NCBI GenBank assembly: GCA_012934845.2
Contig: WNNJ02000624.1
Span: 50,893 to 114,892 of the forward strand
Direction: 5' to 3'
Length of the DNA stretch: 64,000 bases
DNA from: Pomphorhynchus laevis
Taxonomy: Eukaryota; Acanthocephala; Palaeacanthocephala; Echinorhynchida; Pomphorhynchidae
The position numbers and the translations under genes are program-made. Shown here piece by piece: positions 34,448 through 45,534 of this stretch; the first letter of the stretch is position 1, and every line of letters starts with the position of its first letter. The notes beneath the pieces are model-generated. The model had not been told where the DNA came from. It did no database searches and saw nothing but the letters and a program-made list of their open reading frames with translations.

Positions 34448-35233
34448 TTGGATACAGAAAAAGATAAAAAAATAACTTTTCCGCTAATACAGACTTCAAG
34501 GTTAGTACAATTTCAATTGTTATTTCGCCGGATGCGTGGTACTTTCCCCCATCCCTATTTAAAAAATCTAACTATAATTACCCTCAAGGAGCCTCTAGAG
34601 AGGCATAAATTATTTAGTATATTCCAAAGAAAATTTGTCTCTTACTACAACAACCGAGTTCTTTTCAACGCAGTCAAGATATTCGAGACAGAGGTTAAGA
34701 TTTCCTTTACTTCTGGTGACTTGGCCATAGAATATATAAAATACTTCAAAAAGAATCTCTCTCATTTGGGTAACATTCAATTCAAGCCGATCCTAACCTC
34801 TCTCAAGATTAACAATTTTCCGCCTCCTCTAGAGGAAAGTCACATGGTTGCCCTAAAGACGGCACTCAATCTTTCTTCTGTTAGGACGGTTACAAGTAAA
34901 AGTGGGATGTCGCTTCCTATAGCGTTCTGTACCATTTCAGCCGACCATGGGGACGTGTTGGCCAACTCGGCCTGTAACCTGTTTCTGAGTTATAATCTCC
35001 GGTTTACTGTACTTGATTGTAATGACCTTACATATCCACATTGCAATATATGTCACAAGTGGGGGCATTGGGGTTCCAGCTTTGTTGACGCTAATACCTG
35101 TGGGGTCTATCCCTCGCCTCCTGCGCGAGTCTTATTAAAGGAGGGAAATGCGACACTCAGCCCCTTTGCACAAACTGCAATGGTTCCCATCCGGCGTGGT
35201 CTCGGAAATGCGCGGATTTTAAAAAATACATAA
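34448..35233 (+). pseudogene. LINE-A ORF1 protein (copy 5)
   Basis: About 260 codons, the best ORF1 of the family. The frame opens with TTG and no good ATG, so the true start is unclear. PYLKNLTIITLKEPLERHKL, IFETEVKISFTSGD and GNIQFKPILTSLKINNFP form an RNA-binding-like region. YPHCNICHKWGHWGSS is a zinc knuckle. After a frame change at about 35,080-35,160 the second knuckle CTNCNGSHPAWSRKC follows. The remaining tail with MSDKDILQIIEANKRDILANM lies in 35,302-35,520. Confidence 0.75.
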
Positions 35234-35658
35234 GGAACTTCGCTCGTCCTTCATCTACTCAAACAAAACTTCCGGCTATAACAAACTGTGCGCCTGCCAG
35301 AATGTCCGATAAGGACATTCTCCAGATCATCGAAGCCAATAAGCGTGATATTTTAGCCAACATGCAGGTCATGTTAACTCAATTTGCTTCAGCCGTAGGT
35401 TCGTCACCAGCGATCAAGCCGATTAATGTTCCTGCTTCCAATAAAAGATGGGCTTCGACCCATTCTATTCCTCCACTGAAAGTGGGGAAGTTTCTCAAGC
35501 AGAAGCTTCATGGCAAATGAAATGATGATAATGCCCGTAAGCAAGTGCCCACTCTATATAGCATTAGTGGTGGAGAGGTAACCCTTCTGCCCCTAATGCT
35601 GTCTACGGATGTGGCAATCCCATACATCTGACCTAACACAATGCAGAGTACTCGTTGG

Positions 35659-37522
35659 CCTTTTATTGCACATCATCGAATTCAGTCCTCGACCTATTAC
35701 TGCTCCATGAGAGGTGGTTGTTAAAATCTCTACTGTACGGAGCAGTCTCGTCAACATCTGTTCACCTCTCATGACCTAATGCACTGGTGGTTGAAAGAAG
35801 ATATGCTGCTTAGAAGAATATTCTACTTTGATCCAATCAGAGTGGCTTTCTTTAAGGCAGCTATCCAACGCTTCCCCCGAATTGGGAAGGAGAGTCTAAC
35901 CGAATTTAATTCCTAGCTCTCTTCGCAAGCTACCGCAATGCTTTCGACAGCCTATAAAGGTCGTGTTTACAGTCCCACTCCGACAAAACTCAAGACCTAG
36001 GCGTATATGCTTCGTCTTCCCAATCTCTCTGTTTCTGCCAGGCAAGTTCTCGAAAGAATATTGGAGCACTAGATATAGGTTTAAACTGGGTAAAGATATG
36101 ACAAGCATTGATTTGCTTAATCCTGCCCAGTCTTCCTTCTGGAAGATATTCAAGAAGGAGAAGTTTGTCTGTTGGAGAGATAAGGCATTGGGTTGGATTG
36201 TAAAATAGGTCTTGACCAATCTTTGAAGGAGTCACTATCTCAACACAATTATGGAGCCACTCAATCACCTCAGCCGATCCCACGTTGGAGTAACTTCAGG
36301 AGTAAAGATCTATCTGTCACAGGTATTCTTAACTCCTGGGGGCTCTTCCGGGCACCTCCAAATCTGTCGCTCCACTCTCTTCTCGTGTCTGTCAGCTTTT
36401 GACAGCCGATCACGGAAGAGAATTGGCCGTTACAATGCTTTTAGCTGCCTTATCCGATGTGGTCGGCATCAACATTAGTAGACAAGTATCCCGTCTCATG
36501 CCCTAAAGACCTGCGGCTTATTTCGATTCAAAATTCCCTCGTCTCGATCTACGGAAAAGCGCTTGCGCGTAGAATCCGCGATCATTTGAGTAGGCGAAAT
36601 TTAATTCCACCAGGTTTCCATGGGTTCGTCAAAGTCGCTCGATCAATTCAGCTGTAAGTGAAGTGCATCACTTTTGTCAGGAGAATAGTCATCAACTTGC
36701 TGTGGATGTTTGTCTTGATTTTTCTACTGCATTTGACCGCATCTCCAATCCTTTTGTTATCTCTTCTCTAAGGTCCATTGGGTTGCCTGCGAGAATTGTT
36801 AACAAAGTGGAGATACTGCTGTACACCAAGCAATTCTATTATGAAGATGACTCTAATGCGCGTCAGTTCTACCCTATTACGGATGTGCCCCAAGGATCCC
36901 CTCTTTATCTTATCTTGTTGCTTGCTGCTTCCTTTAAACTCTTTAAAATATTTAAACGCGAACAACGTCTAGTGGTATACGCTGATGATACCACAACCCT
37001 GTTCTCTACGCAGGCCCAAATACGTAGTCTCGGACATCAGCCGATTCTTTTAAGATTAAAAGACCAGTTTCCCAAGTTCAATCTTATTCTAAACTCCATT
37101 AAATCGCAGGTGGTTGTCTTTCATGGCGCCCTAGTAACAAAGGAAAAACTTAAGAGATTAGCACTCTCTGAACTCTCATCTATTTTGACTAATCAACCAC
37201 TCCCTGTCTTCACGAGTAGAGTAAAATACCTGGGGTTAACCGTTACAGTGAACTGGTAAGCGAAAGCCGATCTGGATAAACTTGAAAGTATCCTGAAGAG
37301 AGCTAGGTGGGCCCTGAAACACGCCCAGCATCTGTCATTGAAAAGGAAAACTCAGGTTCGCCTCTTGGGCACTTGGGCTATCTCAGGATTAGTCTTCTTT
37401 TCAAGAGGACGTCCCTCAGAGCAAAGGCTAAGGCTTCTCAAGCTCTTCGTCTCTCGTTTACCCAGCATAGTCCGCCTCGATTGGACTCTTCGGGGGGGGG
37501 AAGATCTCCGATGGTTCAGTCG
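35659..37522. repeat. right arm of the large inverted repeat (partner 30,400-32,263)
   Basis: See the left arm. The inner edge of this arm coincides with the junction of the endonuclease deletion in copy 5. Confidence 0.85.
36663..37259 (+). pseudogene. LINE-A RT (copy 5)
   Basis: 198 residues identical to the translation at 30,663-31,259 (minus). YADD is present. Interrupted upstream and downstream by the same frame changes as copy 3, which shows that the two were already dead when they became identical. Confidence 0.85.
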
Positions 37523-37590
37523 AAGAGCGGAGTGTCGAATTGTCAATGGGGCTCAGATTCCACTCGACCTGTGGCTATAATGATGGAAGG

Positions 37591-37830
37591 CTAGAAGAAA
37601 TGGAACCTTCAAGAAGGAAGGAAGTTCTGACATTATTTTTATTTATTATTTTAATTACGGTTTTTTCTAGGCCTGTTTTTTTTAATCTTATCATTATTAT
37701 TGCTTTTGCACAACGCGTTATCACGTTTCCACTACATCTGGTCAGTTTTGCAAAATATTTCACAAACATTTTACACAAAATTGAGAAAGTTCTATCCAAA
37801 GCGACTTAGTGTTTTCTGGTAGCGACAAAA
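37591..37830 (+). other. possible LINE-A 5'UTR scrap
   Basis: TTTTGCACAACGCG, TTGCAAAATATTTCACAAAC and TTTACACAAAATTGAG resemble the repeated TTGCACAA pattern found between copies 3 and 4 at 34,050-34,130. Too short and decayed to be sure. Confidence 0.3.
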
Positions 37831-37959
37831 TTTTGTTATTTAATAACGAAATGTGAATCAGTTTTATGTAAATATATTCCTAAAATAAGGTATAAGCTGT
37901 TACCGCTTTTATGACCAAAAATTTGTTAATATAATAAAGAATTAAAATCCATATGTAAC

Positions 37960-39500
37960 GATAATATTAGAAACATCTTAGAAACTGAAAACAATTGCAA
38001 AATCCTTAATTTTGATAAAATAAATCAACATACATGAACTCATAATCTAGTATTAATTGAAAACAAAGAATTAATATAAATGCTATCAAAAGGGTATAAA
38101 TTAAGATTTAATAATAACAATAAAAATAAAATTTACGATTCGTTATATAATGACTTAAATGATTACTTTAGTAAGCTGATTAATAGTGAAAGCTCGAATA
38201 TATCTAAGATAAAAATTTGGAAAGATTATATATTTGATAAAATTGAAAATAAAAGGAAAGATAGAATTAATAAAGATATGTATAAATAACTTACTAAATA
38301 AAAGGATAACTATATAATAACAACTATTGATAAAGCTAGTAATAACTTTGTCTTCATATGCAAAAAGCTTTATTATGATATACTAGTGAAAGAGGTTAAT
38401 TCTAATGATTTAAATGTAAATCCAACATATGAACGTAGTGAGTTAAGTTTAGAAACAATTATTACAAGTCACTGTTCTTTAATGGATAAAAAGGGTATAA
38501 AAATTGAATCAGATAATTAAACTATACCTATATTATATTGGAATCCAAAATTACATAAAAATCCAATAAAACCTAGGTTCATATGTAGTGCGTTTAAATG
38601 TACATTAAAACCACTTTCTGTCTATATGAATAAAATACTTAAAGTAATTAAAGCACACTTTAAAAAATATTGCAATGTAATCGAAATTAATACTGGTATA
38701 AAACACTATTTCAGTATTAATTCTACAAAAGAATTTTTAGAACAGACAAAAGGAATAAATTTTCAAAATATAAATACATACGATTTTAGTACGCTTTATG
38801 CAAATCTAGATTTAGTAGATATCAAAGATGCATTAGAAAAATTAATTAATCTTATATTCGGAAAAAGATGTACATATATATGTTATAAAAATTATAACGC
38901 TTTCTAACAAAAATTAAACCATCAAGTAAATATAAATATATGGATAAAATTGAATTAATAGAATCCTAAAATATTTCGATAAATCAAAATTATTTAAAGG
39001 TAGGGACATTTATATTTAGACAAATAAAGGATGTTCAAATGAAAGGTAATATTATTCAATTATAGCTGACTTATTTTTAAGCTTTAATATTAATAATACA
39101 TGTGCATTTAATTCAAATAATTTTTTATTTAACAAGTGAACAAATTTATCTAGATATTTTTCTTAATAAAACTAATGTTGATGTTAAAAAGGTATATATT
39201 TAGATACGAACATTAAATGTGCATCAATTGAAATTATTATTAATTTATATTATAAAAATGACATACTTAAATTTACAAGAAATATATTTTTGTATGAGCA
39301 TTCATAAATGCCATATAATATTAAATATAATTCATTAAGTATGATGATATTTACTATTGCAAAATATGTAATGATGCTGGCTTTCTTTAAAATCATTTAA
39401 ATAATTTGATAAATGCATATTTTAAACTATGTTTTTATATAAATAAAATCAAACAAATTGCATTAGAATAAGATACGATATATAATCAAATTTCATCAAA
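37960..39500 (+). mobile_element. Penelope-like element, degenerate copy 1
   Basis: Strongly AT-rich coding remnant with stops. 38,308-38,420 gives TTIDKASNNFVFICKKLYYD. 38,530-38,600 gives LYWNPKLHKNPIKPRFICS, and 38,626-38,907 gives LKPLSVYMNKILKVIKAHFKKY and NTYDFSTLYANLDLVDIKDAL. These are the RT1-RT3 motifs of Penelope-type reverse transcriptases (PKLHK..P..RFI; YDFSTLYTNL). The upstream frame 38,080-38,289 is the N-terminal region. No YIDD box or GIY-YIG domain is recognisable. A second copy lies at 62.06-63.29 kb. Confidence 0.75.
38626..38907 (+). pseudogene. PLE reverse transcriptase fragment
   Basis: About 93 open codons with the YDFSTLYANL motif at about 38,780-38,810. Stops on both sides. 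Confidence 0.75.
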
Positions 39501-40356
39501 GGAAATACATCATTAGCATGTATTTGGCCTCACTGCTATACTGTGTCGAGGAATAGTGTTCGAGATATGATAACAAGGCAGTTCCTCCTGATGATCTCTA
39601 TTTCTTTTCTAATGCATCGTATATTATTTATTAGTCAATTTATAGAATGGATTTTATTTTTAATTTTTACTTTTTATAAATATAAATTATAATATCTTAT
39701 ATAATTATTTATTATTTTTAATTGTTTATCTGTATTTTTATTCATATATAGTAATTTATTTTTAATTTAAATTTTATAGTATTTATTTATTTAAATAAGT
39801 AAACAGTATTTTAGAATATTAGGTTTTTGCATAATAAGTAGAGTGCTTTTTATGAATTATTGTGCAATGGTTATAAAATGTTACTGTAATACAAAAATGA
39901 TCAAATTCTGCTCAAGCTGAAGCACTGCTTTGCAAAATCACTATGCATTATATAAAGGTGACTAAGTATAATGAAAAGCGACTAAAATATTGTGGAATTA
40001 GTTTGTCTAGTTTCATAACTATGACACGAACTTTCTATTAAATTATTATCCACTGTCATTACTTACATTTCACAATGAAGAAATTTATTATTAATAATAA
40101 ACTATTGAATCTTAATTTAATTGTATCGTAATATAATTAATACCAAATTGGTATGAGTTTTAGTATGATAAATTATTTAATTTTTATGTAAAAACGTTCA
40201 GCAGTTATTAGCTGCACGTTTATTTTATTTCTTTGCCTAGTGCATAAATGATTTTTAATTTTTACAATGTAATATTGTTAATAATATAGATTAGTTCTCA
40301 CTACTCTCTAGATTGCATTTAGCTTTCGTTAAACATTTAATATTTTTATAATTTAG
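39501..40356. other. 5' flank of the ARID4 gene, no exon identified
   Basis: AT-rich. The missing first coding exon of the ARID4 gene must lie here or beyond the PLE. It needs only a Met and a few codons ending in phase 0, too little to recognise by eye. A CTGATGA at about 39,588 is not followed by a hammerhead. Confidence 0.4.
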
Positions 40357-40689
40357 TCGGATCACCCTCCAACATTACCAATAAATCACATTGTTACTGC
40401 CAAGTTCAGGGGAGCATCATGTGAAGCAAAGATAATAGCAGTGCTAGAGAATGTTCAGATTCAAGTAAGAACTTATATTACTAGTTTTAACGTCGCTATT
40501 TTGTTTAATTTTGAACTTTAAATCTATCAATGTATTTATTCTTTAGTGATTGCGTTATTTTACATTCAATTTATGAATTACTGATTAAAACCCCTAAAAG
40601 TAGTACACAATATATATATCTTAATTTAATATCACCACTTATCTAATAAATGATGTTATTTCTTTATCACAAGTACTTTTGTGTATACA

Positions 40690-40732
<43 letters not shown>

Positions 40733-43700
40733 ATTGCGAAAAATCGCTTGAAACTGTGGTCCAGGAGCCAAAACTGGCTACGATTGATTTTAAATCCATG
40801 TGTGCTGCTAAATAACTGGACTTAGATCATCTCCATCAGTTAAATGTATCACTCCGAGACGCTCCTAACCACCTAGCACTCATCGTCAGTCGGATGAAGT
40901 GGTTATATATATCTTAAATGTTCAGAATGAAACTGGGGCGAACTACATCTATTTACCCAAGTGTGCGCACAGTAATCCAATGAACTCAAACCGTGTGTAA
41001 TCGAACGCAAAACACAACGCTAGACACGTGTTTCGTCCTTACGGGACTCTTCAGTAGCGTGAACATGACTCTTATCCAATGGCACATTAACACACACTGA
41101 AACAAATCTATGTAGTTCTCTGCTGAACTACATAGATTTGTTTATGTGTGTGTTAATTTGCCATTGGATAAGAGTCATGTTCACGCTACTGAAGAGTCCC
41201 GTAAGGACGAAACACGTGTCTAGCGTTGTGTTTTGCGTTCGATTACACACGGTTTGAGTTCATTGGATTACTGTGCGCACACTTGGGTAAATAGATGTAG
41301 TTCGCCCCAGTTTCATTCTGAACATTTTAGAAATATAAATGGAATCCCTCGTGGATCCTGGACTGCTTTTCAATTTATACTTTAACAATATATGTATATA
41401 TATGTATATATATTATATATATTCAAAGTAGTATATAACAAAAAATTATTTTACTATTATAAAGACTAGAAAAAAACAGAGACTTTTATTTAAAACGTTT
41501 CGTCCGAATCTAGTACTTTTTCAATCTGAAAAAATACAGTAATTTGAGTAATAAAATCTGAAAAAAACTTTGTTCGTATATCATTAATTTGGTTGCCAAA
41601 AATATGTGTTCTATATTGATACCTTTTCCTTTGTCGCACATCTATTGACCTATCAACCGTTGTTCTAATTTTTTGCGGATGACTTTTTCATCGACATTGA
41701 TATTTCTTGTTTTCCAGTTTTGTTAATCCGCAGTGACATATTTATGAATTTTGTGTTTTCCTGACTTATTTCAGCGGTAAATATTAACGACCCAAATTCA
41801 TTCAGCTTATGAATCATTGTGTTTAATGATGTTTTGTCATTACGCCATATAACGAATATGTCGTCAATATACCTTAGCCGTACAATTGGTTGCTCATTTA
41901 AGGTTTGTAGAAACCGATTTTAATACCAATCGACATAAAGTATAGCTAATATTGGTGCTACTGGCGTTCCCATGGCCGTTCCATTTTTTTGATGATACGT
42001 ATGATTGTTGATTTCAGAATAATTTTTATTCAAAATAGTGCTTAGTGACTCTACAACAAAATTTCGTTTTGTTGTAGAACTAGAAATATCAATGCACAAT
42101 AAGAGTATATCTAATAATATATTACACTCAAAGAGCGGTCATTCATTTTCAACAAAGAAAAACATAATGGAAAACGAATTTAGAAGAATATTTTATCTGT
42201 GTAACACAAAAACTGAAAGACTAAAATGGATAAATAAAATACGTTTAGATTTTCAAAACAGAGGTTACACAAAAAGATAAATAGACGTAGCACAAAATAG
42301 AGCATATATCAAGACGACAAAATCAAGACAAAATCACGACACAAAACAAAAAGAAAAAATTATAATATCAATACCTTACCATCCAGGAGCACAAAAAATA
42401 TTTCGAAATATTAAAAACGACATAAAAAATATTAACAGAAATTTAAATATTCCAGCTAAATCAATACAAATAAGTTACAAAATAATAAATACAATAAAAT
42501 CAAAATTAGTGTCAACTAAACTAAAAGCAAATGGAGAAATAAAACATACAGGTTTTACAAAATGCAATAGAAGTAGAACGAAATGTTGTCAACAGGTAGA
42601 AAAAAGAAAATGTTTTAAAAGTAAATATACTAATCTAAACTACAAAATAAATCAAAACATCACATTCGCCACAACTGGTATAATTTATGTTGCAAACCGT
42701 CAAAAGTGTCATGCACAGCATGTAGGCGAAAGTGGATTGTCGCTGAATGTAAGATTAAATAACCGCCGAAGCGATTTAATAAAGAAGTTAGTCAACCGAG
42801 ACGCCATAGTTAATCATTGTGTCAAATGCCATGATACTACCACTGATTGCTTCACATATTTTGTTATAGCGGGCATTGTCGATGAAAAAGTCATCCGCAA
42901 AAAATTAGAACAACAGTTGATAGGTCAATTGATATGCGACAAAGGAAAAGGTATCAATATAGAACACATATTTTTGGCGACCAGATTAATTATATACAGA
43001 CAAAGTTTTTTTTTAGATTTTATGATTCTAATTACTGTATTTTTTTCAGATTGAAAAAGTCCTAGATTCGGACGAAACGTTTTAAATAAAAAAGTCTCTG
43101 TTTTTTGCTAGTGTTTATAGTAGTAAAATAATTTTTGGCTATTTACTACCTTGGATATTATATACCTGAACTCAATGGAGTGTCCTAGCAGGCAGTGTAA
43201 CAAGTTTAATCCTTACCAAGGAGAAAGCTATAACAATGTATATATAATTATGTGCTTTTTATCAAACTAACAGTAATGTTACAGTAAGATAGGATTGTTT
43301 ATATAATTCGCCTTTATATCGTTATACCATTCTACTGAGCTCAACGTTTTTATCATTTATTCATTATAATTGATGTCTAGATAATAGATACATATTGAAT
43401 TATACACATATTATAATATACATACAAACCATATATATTTTACTAGCCCTTTTCAAGTTAAACTAAGATAAAAAATATCATAGTGTTTGGTAAAATTTTG
43501 TTGTGCTTAGAAAAATAGTAAATTATTTCCCTCTCGAAATATACATCATGCCTAGTCGACAAAAATAAATTTTCGACATATAATTTGTATTTCAATGAAA
43601 GTATGTCCTTATATACTTTTCGACTCAATAAAGGCTTAATGGATTACAACAATGGCTTATTTGCAGTACTGGTCAGTAATTGTGACATTCTATTGCTAAA

Positions 43701-45534
43701 CATCTAATATGATATTAATGAATGCCTTTGTTATACTAAATAATTTTTTACAGTTCCATTAACCTTATATTTTCAAGTCTATTTGTTTTTTTCATTAAAT
43801 TTGTTAATATATTCTGATAATTAAAAATCTGGATTCGTTTCATACACGATCAGAATTGTTTCATTATTGGAACGAAAAATAATTTTTATTCGTCTGTATG
43901 TTATATCTAATTTATACATTTGTTCCAAAATAATCAAGTTTTTGCTTTCCTTAACTTATTTACCAAAGCGATATTGCCTACTGCTTAATAAATGAGTTTT
44001 ATTGACTATGCTTGCAACGTAAGTATTTTTATTTCTTAAGTACATTTTACATTTCTTAATGTTTAAAAATGCTCTATTTGTATAAAAGGCCAGTTTTATT
44101 TTGTGCAATGTTAAAGCTGTTTAGTCAATGTAGAAATTTAAATGGCTTGTGTACTAATAAATTTTAAACGAATTCTTAAAATAGTAAATGAGAACATTTC
44201 TTTCTATGCTTTTTAAGATTAAGTTGTTAGAACAATATCACGGATCAATAGTTACTGTACCAAAATATGCTATTGTTGGTAGTTTGCAGGTATTTTGTAT
44301 AAATAGCTAAATACATTAGCTAAATCAACAATATGTGATTTATATTTAGGTCGGCGAAACTGTTTCTGTTAAGAAGCTCTCTAATTCTGAGCAAACCGGT
44401 ATTGGTATCGTTCAGGCGATAAAAGACGAAAGCCAGTACACAATCGGTAAGTCTGCTTTTGAAAGGGTTCTATAGGTGAATCCTTTATTTGGATCGCTGC
44501 CCTTCCAAAAATTTTCGTATTTCTTATTTTTATGAAAATTATCTTTAATTTAATAAGTTACACATGTGCAATAATATTTGTTTAAAATATTTTTTCAATC
44601 AGTTTAGATAATAGTTCTATTAAACAAAAATCATTATATCTTAAGTAATTGTATATTGTTAAAAACAATTTAAATTTTATTTTTATCAACAATATTCGTG
44701 TAGTTTAAATTATGTATTAAATGGAGTCGGAAGTTGATTGTCCTAAATATGCTTTTGTTTCTTTAATCCTTAAAAAACGGGCTACTATAATTTTCAAATT
44801 CAGCAAATTTAATCTTTTAGCGTAAACAATCTTGTCACAATATAAAAAATCTGTTTCATATTTACTTTGAAGAAAATTAATAAGCATAATTAGTAAAAGA
44901 ATAATCATTGTTATGTCCTGTTAAATGCAATTTGATTGCTTAAATATTTCAGCTTCTAAGCTATAAACCTTCTCAATTTATACTTTTCTCATTTCTAACT
45001 TATTACGAACGATCTTATTATTTACAAACGCCTTGTATGGTATGAAGGAATTAAGTGTTTTAGGTGAAATATTGTACATGTAAAGTTAACAATTTATAAA
45101 ATTCAGCCTTTTCTAAAAGGCAGACATTTATAAGAATCTATGATAAGTATAAGGCTTTACACGTTTGTTTATAATTTATAAAATTTATCAAGTAATTATA
45201 AATTGCTAAGCAGAAAAAAAAACTAAAATAATCTTAAAAATTTCAAGGCGAATGATATGGAGCAATACTCTGAACTATCCGAATGTACGCCGCCTGAGCA
45301 TTATAGCAAATTAGGATTTAAAAGGGTTTTCTAAACCGTATTTGAAATGCCACAATAAAAATTAAAACAAAACATTGATTTTATTTGATTATATAGTAGT
45401 TTCAAGTAAAAAATGAGAATTGTATAACAATTTTACGTTAAATAATTTTAGAATTCAACGACGGTGATAAACTAGTAGTTAGACGAAGATCACTTCGATT
45501 AAACGACAATATGAATAGTGTTAATAAACAGGAG
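40357..45534 (+). CDS. ARID4: ARID4 exons 1-4 seen: Tudor domain
   Basis: Exons 40357-40464 (INHIVTAKFRGASCEAKI), 44218-44289 (VTVPKYAIVGSLQ), 44350-44446 (VGETVSVKKLSNSEQ...IGIVQAIKDESQYTI) and 45452-45534 (EFNDGDKLVVRRRSLRL). Together residues 1-120 form the Tudor fold. The final strand (FNDGD...RR.SL) aligns with the VVFDDGDERTLRRTSL of human ARID4A. Phases 0-0, 0-0, 0-1, 1-0. Intron 1 is 3.75 kb and full of PLE and ribozyme repeats. Confidence 0.85.

Larger units (their letters stand above)
34263..37590 (+). mobile_element. LINE-A copy 5, plus strand, with large endonuclease deletion
   Basis: 5'UTR (GACGGAGCTATCAAAAG near 34,400), ORF1 about 34,448-35,520, ORF2 start at 35,642 (MQSTRWPF) that jumps after eight codons into the end of the endonuclease, then RT and C-terminus to 37,580. 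From 35,659 on it mirrors copy 3. Decayed. Confidence 0.8.
40916..41327. repeat. 412-bp near-perfect palindrome (two inverted PLE-type repeats)
   Basis: The arms of about 203 bp begin AAATGTTCAGAATGAAACT and end with its complement. The centre is near 41,121 with a loop TCTGCT inside AAATCTATGTAGTTC/GAACTACATAGATTT. I count only about three mismatches. Each arm holds one hammerhead ribozyme. It lies in ARID4 intron 1, beside a PLE. Confidence 0.9.
42059..43155 (+). mobile_element. Penelope-like element 2, right part (linker and GIY-YIG end)
   Basis: Frames 42,062-42,280 and 42,509-43,054 plus the stretch between (PYHPGAQKIFRNIKNDIKNIN) follow the usual post-RT order: the F....C...R..WI-type linker, PYHPG, then GIY-YIG. 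A stop at about 42,279 separates the frames. The 3' end has the tail shared with the left part. The two parts are joined head to head at a short palindrome (42,051-42,077). Confidence 0.8.

Noticed and set aside
39575-39610. CTGATGATCTC near a degenerate PLE as another hammerhead
   Set aside because: No GAAA box or cleavage triplet follows; only a GAGAT/ATCTC pairing upstream, which is not enough.
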